Assembly (NCBI GenBank): GCA_902812415.1
Contig: CADDZJ010000022.1
Span: 1-44,115, forward strand
Source: Acidobacteriota bacterium
Lineage (GTDB): Bacteria > Acidobacteriota > Terriglobia > UBA7540
Length of the DNA stretch: 44,115 bases
Reading direction: 5' to 3'
Part shown: piece by piece, positions 1-7,886 of the stretch
Numbering within the stretch: position 1 is the first letter of the stretch
Layout: the number at the start of each line of letters is the position of its first letter
The notes under the pieces: generated by a model
Seen by the model: the letters and a program-made list of their open reading frames with translations, nothing else
Told to the model about the DNA's origin: nothing
The model's database searches: none
Program-made: the position numbers and the translations under genes

Positions 1-100
1 CAGGTATAGAGCCTCAGCCAGGGAACCCCTCCGGATGCAGCGTAACAGATTGGGATGAGACGAGGGAGACGGATGAGACAAATGAGACAGTTTTTGGGAA

Positions 101-346
101 GCTGTTTCAAAACCCACTGAGGTTTACAAATTATAGCGACAGCATTTTTTGTAGCGCCGGTGTCCTCACCGGCGTTTTTCGGCGCTGAGGACAGCGCCGC
201 TACAGTTTTCGTTGTCACTATAATTTGCAATTCTCAATAGTTCACGGCATCGGGCGCGCGCGGTCGAGGCGGCTTGACGCCGCCATTGGGAGTGGCGGGA
301 TAAGCCGCCGCTACTCAACATGAGCGATCCGAGGTTTTGAAACAGC
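101..346. repeat. Inverted GCTGTTTCAAAACC pair enclosing a MITE
   Basis: GCTGTTTCAAAACC at 101-114 reappears in inverted orientation at 333-346, giving perfect 14-bp ends to a 246-bp segment that contains the 122-bp palindrome at 118-239. A third, direct copy of the same word (GAAGCTGTTTCAAAA, matching 98-112) lies at 3085-3099, right after the stop of the secreted protein gene. This suggests a nested repeat: one short element inserted inside another. Confidence 0.6.
118..239 (+). repeat. MITE/REP-like palindromic element, copy 1
   Basis: A 122-bp imperfect palindrome. Its ends carry inverted copies of a TTACAAATTATAGTGACA-like word (with the variants TATAGCGACA on the left and TTTGCAATT on the right). 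The core begins TGTAGCG (150-156) and ends CGCTACA (198-204), with inner CCGGTG..CACCGG and GGCGCTG..CAGCGCC arms. It has no coding capacity. The reverse complement occurs with few differences at 5331-5452, which shows it is a dispersed element and not a local terminator. Confidence 0.85.
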
Positions 347-445
347 CTCTGGCGACGGTCTTCAGGCCGGCAGGGATGCGCCGAAGCATGATTCCGGCTT
401 CGCTGCCGCATGCTGTAGTGGCGGCGCTATTGTTGGCGGCATACT

Positions 446-1228
446 TCAATCCATCGGATACAGGCTGCAGCCGCCATCCACCAGCAGCGTCGTCCCTGTG
501 ATGTAATCGGAGGCCTCTGAGCACAGGAACAAGAAGGCATCCGCCACGGATTCCGGCGGCTGCATGTAACCCAGCGGAATAGCTTTTTGCGCGCGATTTC
601 GATAATCCGGCTCCGTATCCCACTGGCGTTTCGCCATGCCGACCGCCACAATTCCGGGCGCAATCGAATTCACGCGGATTCCGCGCGCGGCCAACTCGCG
701 CGCCATGCCCCTCATCAGCATTTTCATCCCGCTTTTGCTGACGTTGTAGGGGGTGATATCAGGCCAGGGGACGTCCTGGACCCACGAGGAAGTGAAGATG
801 ATTTTGCCCTTGATTCCTTGCTGAATCATGGCCTGGGCCGAAGCTTGCGCCACCATAAACGCGCTTTTCAGGTTAAGGTCCAAAATCCTGTCCCAATCTT
901 GTTCCGAATAGTTCAGGATCGGGCAGGATTGCGCCATGCCGGCGTGACAGAGCGCAATGTCGAGCCGATGAAAATGCGCCACCGCCCGGTTCACCAGTGC
1001 CTGGCACTCGGACCGCCGGGTGACATCCGCCCGGAGGTAAAGGAAGCGCTCGGCGGGCCACCGGGCTGCTTGAGCAAGCTCCTGAGCCTCCGGCGCGGGT
1101 ATCAGATCGTTGACGACAACTCGGGCGGAGTGGGCGAGGAGTTCACCGACCACAACCTTTCCGATAGCTCCCATACCGCCGGTGATGAGAATGACCTTGC
1201 CTTCCAGACAATTCTTTGCGTAAGTCAT
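446..1228 (-). CDS. SDR family NAD(P)-dependent oxidoreductase
   Basis: A classical short-chain dehydrogenase/reductase of 260 residues, the usual size for the family. It has the TGGMGAIG nucleotide-binding motif near the N-terminus, an Asp in the VNDL segment after strand 2, the TSS serine, the catalytic YNVSK and the RVNSIAPG motif, and it ends with the typical ITGTTLLVDGG. The usual NNAG motif is CHAG, a mild deviation. I chose the ATG at 1228, preceded by GGGAGAATCC, over an upstream in-frame TTG at 1267 that would add 13 residues. Substrate is unknown; 3-oxoacyl or sugar-alcohol oxidoreduction are both possible. It stands alone, divergent from yebC. Confidence 0.9.
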   Translation of the reverse strand: MTYAKNCLEGKVILITGGMGAIGKVVVGELLAHSARVVVNDLIPAPEAQELAQAARWPAERFLYLRADVTRRSECQALVNRAVAHFHRLDIALCHAGMAQSCPILNYSEQDWDRILDLNLKSAFMVAQASAQAMIQQGIKGKIIFTSSWVQDVPWPDITPYNVSKSGMKMLMRGMARELAARGIRVNSIAPGIVAVGMAKRQWDTEPDYRNRAQKAIPLGYMQPPESVADAFLFLCSEASDYITGTTLLVDGGCSLYPMD

Positions 1229-1536
1229 GGATTCTCCCGTCCATGGATTCTCCGTGTGAAAGGGCAATCTTACACTAAGACTCTCGTCAAAGGCCGAAAA
1301 AAACGTTTACGGTCACTGTTCCTTCTCCGATTTTCGGCGGCGGATCGACCTTGGGAGGGCTTCTGAGGGCGCAGTAGCCTGCGCTGCCGCGTCAGAGACT
1401 GGATAGCGCGCGAGGAGAGGGTTATGATAGCATCTGAAGATCGAGGGAGAATCGCCTGAGGCGGGCAGGCAGTTGGTTCCGAGCGGATTAAGGCGTCACG
1501 CAGATCAGCCTACATCAAGAAAGGGTTTTTAAGTTT

Positions 1537-2292
1537 ATGTCTGGCCATTCGAAATGGGCAACCATTAAGCATAAGAAGGGCGCTCTGGATGCGCGTCGCG
1601 GAAAAATCTTCACCAAGTTGATTAAGGAAATTACGGTCGCAGCCCGCCTGGGCGGAGGGGATCCGGACGCCAATCCACGCTTGCGCACCGCGATTGCAGC
1701 GGCCAAGGCGGAGAACATGCCGGCTGATAACATCAAGCGCGCCATTCAGAAAGGCACGGGCGAACTGCCGGGGACTTCGTACGAAGAATCAGTCTACGAA
1801 GGTTATGGACCTGGCGGCGTGGCGATGATGGTGGAAGTCGCCACCGACAACAAGAACCGCACCATTTCCGAAATCCGGCATATTTTCAGCAAAAATGGCG
1901 GCAATTTAAGCGAAAGCGGCAGCGTCGCCTGGATGTTCCACAAGAAGGGTTATATCGTCGTTGAGAAAGAGAAGGCGGATGAAGAAAAGCTTTTGAATCT
2001 CGTCATGGAGACCGGAGCAGAAGACTTGAACGACGATGACAGCAACTGGGAGATCTTTACGGCGGTTAATGATTTCCAGCGCGTTGTGGAGCGGCTGAAA
2101 GCGGAGAATATCACGCCCGCAGTGGCGGAAATTTCCATGATTCCGCAATCCTACGTCAAGCTCAGCGGCAAGAGCGCCCAACAGGTTTTGCGTCTGAGTG
2201 AAGAGCTGGAAGATCACGACGACGTGCAGCACGTCTACTCGAATTTCGATATTGAGGAATCGGAGCTCCACGCGCTCGCTGAAGCCAAGTGA
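1537..2292 (+). CDS. yebC: YebC/PmpR family transcriptional regulatory protein
   Basis: A cytoplasmic YebC/PmpR-family protein of 251 residues, the normal length. The N-terminus [25 protein letters not shown] is the family hallmark (shown here only as its opening residues). It continues with [26 protein letters not shown] and [10 protein letters not shown], and the acidic C-terminal domain ends VYSNFDI. Family members bind DNA as regulators, and some, such as TACO1 and bacterial YebC, act in translation of proline-rich stretches. The start is the ATG behind AAGAAAGGG. There is no ruvC next to it, unlike in many proteobacteria; the downstream gene begins almost at once on the same strand. Confidence 0.95.
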   Translation: MSGHSKWATIKHKKGALDARRGKIFTKLIKEITVAARLGGGDPDANPRLRTAIAAAKAENMPADNIKRAIQKGTGELPGTSYEESVYEGYGPGGVAMMVEVATDNKNRTISEIRHIFSKNGGNLSESGSVAWMFHKKGYIVVEKEKADEEKLLNLVMETGAEDLNDDDSNWEIFTAVNDFQRVVERLKAENITPAVAEISMIPQSYVKLSGKSAQQVLRLSEELEDHDDVQHVYSNFDIEESELHALAEAK

Positions 2293-2341
2293 CCTTCCTC
2301 GGGGCATCAAGCGCCTGGACTCCTGGCTTAGAATCCGGGAA

Positions 2342-3085
2342 GTGATACCTATCGAGTTTCCAAAACGCGGGATTGATATCTCACCCCGGAGTTTTCTTCG
2401 ACGCTGCGGGGTTCTCCTCTATCTTCTTTCGATTGGCGTCGCAAGCGTCCCATGCGCCTTCGCTGCCGCGCGCCATTCTTCGGCGCCGGAAACCCCTTTT
2501 GCCCAGGCATCCAGCGCCGTTCCCCAGATCACTTATGCCAAAGTATTGAAGGGCAGCAATCCGGAATATGAAAAGATCACCGTGAATGCGGAAGGCGATG
2601 GGACTTACGATGGCCGCAGGCTTTCTGACCCGCCGAACCCGCGACATTTCAAGCTATCTGACCGCACCACTCAAAAGGTGTTCTCCCTGGCTGCAAGCCT
2701 CAATAATTTTCGTGTTTGCGCTTTGGAAAGCCATAAACGCGTGGCCAATCTTGGCCTGAAGTCTTTTCAATATAAAAAAGGAACTCAGGTGAACCGATGT
2801 CAGTTCAACTATTCGACCAACCGCACGGCGCAGGAATTGACAGACCTTCTCGAAAGCATTGGCGTCGTCGAGCGTCACATCATCGCGCTGGACTACGCCA
2901 TGAAATACGATCACCTTGGCCTGCCTCGGGAATTAACCCTGATCCAGATCGATCTTGATAACAAAGCCCTCGTCGATCCTCAAATGATGGTGAAAGCTCT
3001 CGAGGAGATCACGCATAATCCCCGCTTCTTACACCTGGCGCAAGCTCGCGCCGAAAATATCCTGCAAGAGATTCAGCGGCAATAG
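2342..3085 (+). CDS. Conserved secreted protein of unknown function
   Basis: No named domain recognised. The open frame begins inside yebC (from 2198), but those first codons look like read-through of another frame; the likely protein starts near a GTG at 2342, giving about 247 residues. The start is uncertain because the GGGA before it is too close for a normal ribosome site. A basic-hydrophobic stretch (RRCGVLLYLLSIGVASVPCAFA) forms a signal peptide. The mature part has a YEKITVNAEGDGTY segment and a charged, probably alpha/beta C-terminal half with two cysteines. I recall similar secreted proteins in Acidobacteria, but no function. It sits 50 bp after yebC on the same strand and may be co-transcribed. 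Confidence 0.65.
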   Translation: MIPIEFPKRGIDISPRSFLRRCGVLLYLLSIGVASVPCAFAAARHSSAPETPFAQASSAVPQITYAKVLKGSNPEYEKITVNAEGDGTYDGRRLSDPPNPRHFKLSDRTTQKVFSLAASLNNFRVCALESHKRVANLGLKSFQYKKGTQVNRCQFNYSTNRTAQELTDLLESIGVVERHIIALDYAMKYDHLGLPRELTLIQIDLDNKALVDPQMMVKALEEITHNPRFLHLAQARAENILQEIQRQ

Positions 3086-3121
3086 AAGCTGTTTCAAAAT
3101 CTCGCTCTGCCTGCCCAACGG

Positions 3122-3249
3122 GTTGCTGAAAAATCCGGAGGCTGTCAGGCTGAGCGGAGCATCCCTGCGTTTGTGAACCTGCGAAATACAGCGATCCTTC
3201 GTCGCCTGCGGCTCTTCAGGATGACAGGCTGGATGAGTTTTTCGGCGAC
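3122..3249. repeat. Imperfect palindromic intergenic repeat
   Basis: A segment of about 128 bp between the ends of two convergent genes. Its termini are inverted (GTTGCTGAAAAA at the left, TTTTTCGGCGAC at the right), with inner arms GGCTGTCAGGCTGAGC and GCTCTTCAGGATGACAGG. The words GTCATCCTGAGC and GATCCTTCG are typical of short repeats dispersed in many environmental bacterial genomes. It could form a long hairpin at the 3' ends of both transcripts and may act as a bidirectional transcript end. Confidence 0.55.
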
Positions 3250-3267
3250 CCGATAAGCGTCACGCTT

Positions 3268-4281
3268 TTACTCTTTCGAGGTTCTTCGGGAAAGCTCTTT
3301 CACCTTTTGCGCCAAGTCTGGAAGGTGTGAGAAATAAGCATAAAGCTTTTTGATCTCACTGAGCGGGCGCGCGGGCGTCCCCCACAGGACGCTGCCCTTT
3401 CGAATCACTTTACCGGGCAGAATGCCGGCCTGCGATCCAATCACCGCGCCATCTTCAATCCGAACATGATCTCCGATCCCTACCTGGCCGCCGATGATAA
3501 CGTAGTCGCCAATTTCCGTGCTTCCTGAAATCCCGGTCTGGGCGGCAATGATGCCATGCCGGCCAATGTGGACATTGTGAGCAATTTGCACCAGGTTATC
3601 GATCTTCGTTCCTGAACCGATCACGGTAGAGCCGAGCGATCCTCGATCAATCGTAGTGTTGCATCCGATCTCGACGTCATCCTCGATGATCACCTTCCCA
3701 AGCTGCGGGAACTTATGGTGGCGGCCTTCTGCAAAGACGTAGCCAAAACCATCCCCGCCTATGACGACCCCGGCGTGCAATGTAACGCGGCTGCCGATTT
3801 GAGCGCCGGGATACACCCGGACGCCCGGATAGAGCGTACAATCGGAGCCGATCTTTACGCCTGCCCCGATAGATACCCCCGCCGCAAGAACGCTTCTTTC
3901 GCCCATCGTGGCATAGTCTTCGATCGTCACATAGGGGCCTATCGAGGCGCTTGGCGGCAGGCTGGCGGTTGGAGAGATTACAGCAGTCGGATGAATCCCA
4001 GAAGCAGCCAATTTGGAAGGGCAGAGAGCGTTCGCGGCGTAAATAAAAGCCAGCTTGGGATGCTTGACACGGATGAGGGTGTGGCCGCGCAACGATGCGC
4101 CTTCGGGTATGAGGATGCAGCCAGCCTGCGAGGCAGCGGCCTGCTGGAGCGCCTGTTCTCCTTCCGCAAAGGCGAGTTCGCTCGAAGAGGCGTTTTCCAG
4201 ATCGGCTACACTGCAAATCTCATGGTTTCCGTCCCCGTAAAGTTCGCCGCCCAGAAGTTGAGCGATTTCGTAAACTCTCAT
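3268..4281 (-). CDS. lpxD: UDP-3-O-(3-hydroxyacyl)glucosamine N-acyltransferase
   Basis: LpxD adds the second 3-hydroxyacyl chain, taken from acyl-ACP, to UDP-3-O-acylglucosamine in lipid A synthesis. The N-terminal domain (about residues 1-95) binds the uridine. It is followed by a left-handed beta-helix built from hexapeptide repeats ([32 protein letters not shown]) and a C-terminal helix. The catalytic His is H235 in IAHNVHIG, matching H239 of E. coli LpxD. I chose the ATG at 4281, preceded by GAGG, giving 337 residues; the frame stays open upstream but would run into the preceding gene. It follows the acyltransferase gene by 47 bp, so the two form a lipid A operon. lpxA, lpxB and fabZ are not adjacent. 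Confidence 0.95.
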   Translation of the reverse strand: MRVYEIAQLLGGELYGDGNHEICSVADLENASSSELAFAEGEQALQQAAASQAGCILIPEGASLRGHTLIRVKHPKLAFIYAANALCPSKLAASGIHPTAVISPTASLPPSASIGPYVTIEDYATMGERSVLAAGVSIGAGVKIGSDCTLYPGVRVYPGAQIGSRVTLHAGVVIGGDGFGYVFAEGRHHKFPQLGKVIIEDDVEIGCNTTIDRGSLGSTVIGSGTKIDNLVQIAHNVHIGRHGIIAAQTGISGSTEIGDYVIIGGQVGIGDHVRIEDGAVIGSQAGILPGKVIRKGSVLWGTPARPLSEIKKLYAYFSHLPDLAQKVKELSRRTSKE

Positions 4282-4328
4282 GGTGGCCTCAAGAGGGAGA
4301 AGAGCGCTGCCACAGGTTCCCAGGATTT

Positions 4329-5309
4329 CTAAAAGGGATAGACCGGGGGTTCGCCTGGAGGACGTGTTTTCCACCGGCGATGCATCCAAAGCCACTGTTC
4401 GGGATAACGCCGGATATATTGTTCCAATAATTTTGTGAAATGAGCGGTATTGAGTGTAATTTCCTTTTCCGGATCATCATCCCGGAGCCATTCCACGGCC
4501 TCAAAGCGCAGCCGATATTTTCGCAGTTGCGAATCCCAAATCACCAGGCCCAGCGTCACCGGAGCCCCGGTTTTGCGGGCCACTCGCGCCGGCCCTGTGG
4601 TTGTGCAGGCAGGGAGGCCGAAAAAATCCACAAAGACTCCTTCGGTTGAAAGCATGTTCTGGTCCATGAGAATGCCGACGGATTCTCCTTGCCGCAAAGC
4701 GCGCAGCGCCTGGCGGGCGAATTCCCCTTTTTCAATGGACTGGCCGCCGCTCAGGCAGCGGTAACGATCGATCAGCGAATCAATCAGAGGATTATCGAGC
4801 CTTCGCACCACGAAATGAACAGGATGGCCATAGACGCCGTGGGCAAAAGATCCGAGTTCCCAATTTCCAAAGTGCGCTGTCAGAAAGAGCAGTCCTTTTC
4901 CCTGGCGTTGCGCGCGATCGAAATTCTCATAGCCGTCGTAGACGATCAATTGCTCAATGTTGCTGCGGTTCCAATGGGGAAAATGGGCGAAATCCGCGAG
5001 CATACGGCCCAGATTCTGGAAGCTGGCGAAAAGCGCGCGCCGCCGCTCGCGCGGAGACCATTCAGGGTAAGCCAGCCGAAGATTCCAAAGTCCTACGCGC
5101 CGAAGCCGCGGCCAGAACCAGTAGCTCAAGCCGGCGAGAGCGGTGCAGAGGATGCGCGCAAGGCGGTGAGGCAATGCTCCCAGGAGTTGTAACAATCCTT
5201 TGACCGCCCAATACTCCACTCGATGGCGGAAGGATGGGGCAGCTTCCGCTTGATCGTCCCTGGAGACAGACTCCGGGGTGGTGAGGCTGCTCAAAATGCG
5301 AGAGTCCAT
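4329..5309 (-). CDS. Lysophospholipid/lipid A (HtrB/LpxL-type) acyltransferase
   Basis: A membrane-anchored late acyltransferase of 326 residues, typical of the LpxL/LpxM (HtrB) family that adds secondary acyl chains to lipid A on the inner membrane. The HX4E catalytic motif is H146-FGNW-E151 ([12 protein letters not shown]). Family features follow: a [15 protein letters not shown] segment, [18 protein letters not shown], and a C-terminal [13 protein letters not shown] box. A hydrophobic stretch around residues 50-65 probably anchors it. The start is an ATG at 5309 with only a weak GAAAG upstream. It is the first gene of the pair with lpxD. An ornithine-lipid or other acyltransferase role cannot be excluded, but linkage to lpxD favours lipid A. 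Confidence 0.9.
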   Translation of the reverse strand: MDSRILSSLTTPESVSRDDQAEAAPSFRHRVEYWAVKGLLQLLGALPHRLARILCTALAGLSYWFWPRLRRVGLWNLRLAYPEWSPRERRRALFASFQNLGRMLADFAHFPHWNRSNIEQLIVYDGYENFDRAQRQGKGLLFLTAHFGNWELGSFAHGVYGHPVHFVVRRLDNPLIDSLIDRYRCLSGGQSIEKGEFARQALRALRQGESVGILMDQNMLSTEGVFVDFFGLPACTTTGPARVARKTGAPVTLGLVIWDSQLRKYRLRFEAVEWLRDDDPEKEITLNTAHFTKLLEQYIRRYPEQWLWMHRRWKTRPPGEPPVYPF

Positions 5310-5330
5310 TGGCTGGCTTTCACGGATAGT

Positions 5331-5452
5331 TATTGAGAATTACAAATTATAGTGACAACGCGGACTGTAGCGGCGCTGTCCTCAGCGCCGAAAAACGCCG
5401 GTGGCGACACCGGCGCTACAGAAAATGCTGTCACTATAATTTGTAAACCTCA
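5331..5452 (-). repeat. MITE/REP-like palindromic element, copy 2
   Basis: This is the reverse complement of the element at 118-239, with the same length of 122 bp and the same ends (TATTGAGAAT at one side, AACCTCA at the other). The core TGTAGCGGCG..CGCTACA is retained. Compensating differences are visible in the arms: the terminal repeats match each other better here (TATAGTGACA on both sides) than in copy 1. It lies in the divergent region between the acyltransferase and the GNAT gene and could influence either promoter. Confidence 0.85.
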
Positions 5453-5527
5453 GTAGGTTATACTTTTTCAAGAATGAGCGCGGCGAACGGGAATCGATGA
5501 CGCCTCGCTCAGAAACAGGCGCTGAAC

Positions 5528-6520
5528 TTGACCACCGAAATTGTCGATATTCGGCATTTTGGCGCAGGCGATTTCGCTGCCCTGCTCGAAGCAGAATCCT
5601 CTGCCTGGGCTAAATCCCTTCGCTGGGATTATACCCCTTCTGCCCGGCTCATCGCTGCCTGCCTGGCCGATAAGCGGCTTTCCGGCTATGCGCTGGTGGC
5701 TGATCAACGCATTCAGGGCTACAGCTTTTTCCTTTACGAGGATCAGAAGGGTCTCATCGGCAATCTTTTTGTGGAACCAAATGGTTCCTCCAGGGAGCAT
5801 GCATTGCTCCTGCTGGATCATGTGATTGAGACTTTGAAAGCCACGCCGGGTCTGCGCCGGGTGGAAGCGCAGCTTCCGCACTTTGGCCTTCAGGATCTGG
5901 AATCATGTTTTGAGCGGCATCAATTTGCGACCTATCTTCGGCGATTCATGGCTCTCCGTTTGAAAAGCCGCCCCATGGGCTCTCTGCCGTTGGCTGAGTC
6001 GCCTCGCGGCGCCCACGTTTTTTCCTCAACCGTGTCGGACGACTTCGTCATCGAGCCCTGGGAACGAAGGCATGACGAGGAGGCCGCGCGGCTTCTCTAT
6101 CATGCTTATCGCGGCCATATCGACGCGGAGATTAACGACCAGTACTGTTCCCTGCAAGGCTGCTTGCGGCTCATCGAGAACATTGTGCATCTTCATGGGT
6201 GTGGCGAGAGTGTGCCTCAGGCTTCGCTGGTCGTCATCCATCGAAGCGCCAGGAAGCTGGCGGGGATTCTTGCGCTCACGGCGGTGCGGCCAACAACCGC
6301 GCACATCCCGCAGATTGCGGTTTCCCGTGAATTTCAGCGCGAAGGGTTGGGAATGGGATTGATGGAAGCATCTTTCCGGGAGCTGGAGAGACTGGGATTT
6401 GAAGAGGTCTCTCTGACGGTTACTGACCTGAATGTGAATGCCGTTCGTTTTTACGAGCGGCTGGGGTTTGAGACCTTCCGAACCTTTGGCGCGTTTGCCT
6501 GGAATCGTCCGGCCGCGTGA
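5528..6520 (+). CDS. Two-domain GNAT family N-acetyltransferase
   Basis: A 330-residue protein, about twice the length of one GNAT domain. The N-terminal half (1-140) looks like a degenerate GNAT fold, with YALVADQRIQGYSF and IGNLFVEP resembling strands 3-4. The C-terminal half (about 170-330) is a well-formed domain with IPQIAVSREFQREGLGMGLM, which contains the acetyl-CoA pyrophosphate loop of the QxxGxG type, and NVNAVRFYERLGF, the classical end of the fold. It should transfer an acyl group from CoA to an amine; the acceptor is unknown. The start is a TTG at 5528; the in-frame ATG at 5474 is followed by a stop. No operon partner. Confidence 0.85.
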   Translation: MTTEIVDIRHFGAGDFAALLEAESSAWAKSLRWDYTPSARLIAACLADKRLSGYALVADQRIQGYSFFLYEDQKGLIGNLFVEPNGSSREHALLLLDHVIETLKATPGLRRVEAQLPHFGLQDLESCFERHQFATYLRRFMALRLKSRPMGSLPLAESPRGAHVFSSTVSDDFVIEPWERRHDEEAARLLYHAYRGHIDAEINDQYCSLQGCLRLIENIVHLHGCGESVPQASLVVIHRSARKLAGILALTAVRPTTAHIPQIAVSREFQREGLGMGLMEASFRELERLGFEEVSLTVTDLNVNAVRFYERLGFETFRTFGAFAWNRPAA

Positions 6521-6815
6521 GGCGGTGGGGCTTCCTGAATGCCGCAAAAAAACTGACTGCCGCGAGAAATCTACCCTTACAAGAAAGCGAATTATCACCC
6601 CCATTTTTTCTAATACATCCACAGCGGCTTCCCTGTTTACAATTTAAGTGTAGCTAAGGCGTTAAAAAAAGGAACCTCAATTCAGGAGGAGGAAGAAAAA
6701 AGCCGCCCCCCGTTGATGAGCAGCAAACGAGCTACCCTTGAAGGATGCGCCTCAAGTTTCTTTTCAAGGCGCTTTCAACGGATGGAGCGACGCAGGGAAC
6801 GAGTAACCCCCAACC
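6521..6815 (+). other. Untranslated leader region before the TerC gene
   Basis: No gene seen. The stretch contains a purine-rich part (GGAGGAGGAAGAAAAAA near 6686) and two mutually exclusive stems just before the start codon: CCTTGAA (6737-6743) with TTCAAGG (6763-6769), and GCGCCT (6747-6752) with AGGCGC (6767-6772). Because TerC genes are often under manganese riboswitches I looked for the yybP-ykoY signature words and did not find them, so the leader is listed only as a possible structured RNA. Confidence 0.35.
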
Positions 6816-7886
6816 ATGAATGAATCGTACGCTCTGGTTCTTTTTAACCTGCTGGTTTTGGGTATTCTGGCTCTGGATTTGGGGGTGTTCCACCGACGCG
6901 CACACCGGCCGTCTTTCAGGGAAGCGGCTCTCTGGTCAGTGGTTTGGATTGGGCTTTCGGGGGCCCTATGCGTCACCCTTTATTTCTGGCGCGGGCCTCA
7001 TGCCGCTTTAGAGTATCTCACCAGCGATATTCTTCAGAAGTCGCTTTCTCTCGATAACGTCTTCTTCTTCGCGCTGATCTTTGGCGCCATGGCTATCTCC
7101 GCGCGCTTGCAGCACCGCGTGCTCTTCTGGGGGGTCATCGGCGCTGTTGTGCTGCGCGCCGCCTTCCTTGTTGGCGGGCTGGCGCTGATCGCCCGTTTTC
7201 AGTGGATGTTCTACGTCTTCGGCGCCTTTCTGGTGTTCACCGGAGCCAGGCTGCTGGCTCAACGCGAGGGCCCGGCCATCGATCCAAAACGCAACATTGC
7301 GGTTCGATGGGCCCAAAAAGTTTTTCCGGTCGCTGAGGATTATGAAGGTTCGCGCTTCTTCATCAAAAGAGGCGGCCAGTGGCACATGACGCGGCTCTTT
7401 ATCGTTCTGGCCATGGTGGAGATCGCGGATCTTGTCTTCGCGCTGGATTCCATCCCCGCCAGTTTCGCCGTCTCACGCGATCCGTTCATCGTTTATACTT
7501 CCAACATCCTGGCGTTGCTGGGATTGCGCGCGCTTTACTTTCTGGTCGAGCGCGCGCTCACCCGCATGCGGTACCTGACTCTGGGCCTTTCTTCCGTGCT
7601 CGTTTTTATGGGGTTGAAGATGCTCGCGGCAAAGTTCATTCCGATTCCCATCTGGTTTTCTCTTCCGGTTATCTGCGCAATACTCGGCGTTGCGATGGCA
7701 GCTTCCATGTGGACGGGCAGGCGCAGGCCCTTGCACGAGAAGGCGCCATCCTCGCAACCATCCCTGGTTCCAGGGGACCAGAGATTTGGGGGAATAAGAG
7801 ATTTTGAAGGCGGCTGCGGAAATGTCCGGTCAACTCTCGATCAGCAGCGTTCCCGGGTCTTCCACGAGTCCCTTCACCCGCGCTAG
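6816..7886 (+). CDS. TerC family integral membrane protein
   Basis: A polytopic inner-membrane protein of 356 residues of the TerC/Alx family, linked in other bacteria to manganese export, metalation of exported enzymes and tellurite resistance. Family marks are LALDLGVFHR in the first helix, SLSLDNVFFFALIF (Asp in membrane), the EDYEGSRFF loop, and EIADLVFALDSIPA with its paired acidic residues. About eight to nine hydrophobic segments run from residue 6 to 300. The last 55 or so residues are hydrophilic with no family resemblance, and the final 57 bp overlap the 3' end of sucB on the other strand. That suggests the original stop was lost. The start is an ATG without a strong ribosome site. 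Confidence 0.9.
   Translation: MNESYALVLFNLLVLGILALDLGVFHRRAHRPSFREAALWSVVWIGLSGALCVTLYFWRGPHAALEYLTSDILQKSLSLDNVFFFALIFGAMAISARLQHRVLFWGVIGAVVLRAAFLVGGLALIARFQWMFYVFGAFLVFTGARLLAQREGPAIDPKRNIAVRWAQKVFPVAEDYEGSRFFIKRGGQWHMTRLFIVLAMVEIADLVFALDSIPASFAVSRDPFIVYTSNILALLGLRALYFLVERALTRMRYLTLGLSSVLVFMGLKMLAAKFIPIPIWFSLPVICAILGVAMAASMWTGRRRPLHEKAPSSQPSLVPGDQRFGGIRDFEGGCGNVRSTLDQQRSRVFHESLHPR

Larger units (their letters stand above)
1..445. other. Repeat-rich non-coding region at the window edge
   Basis: I see no credible gene here. The stretch holds irregular repeats of GATGAGAC/TGAGAC (about 54-90), an inverted pair of GCTGTTTCAAAACC (101-114 and 333-346), the first copy of a MITE-like palindrome (118-239), and a GC-rich segment (about 260-315) with hairpin potential of the GGCGGCTTgacGCCGCC kind. 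It lies downstream of the minus-strand SDR gene that ends at 446. Confidence 0.6.

Noticed and set aside
1229-1267. Longer N-terminus of the SDR protein from a TTG at 1267
   Set aside because: The extra 13 residues are not family-like and the ATG at 1228 has a better upstream site.
6640-6815. yybP-ykoY manganese riboswitch before the TerC gene
   Set aside because: The expected GGGGAGUA-type loop and the paired purine-rich words were not found; only generic stems are visible.
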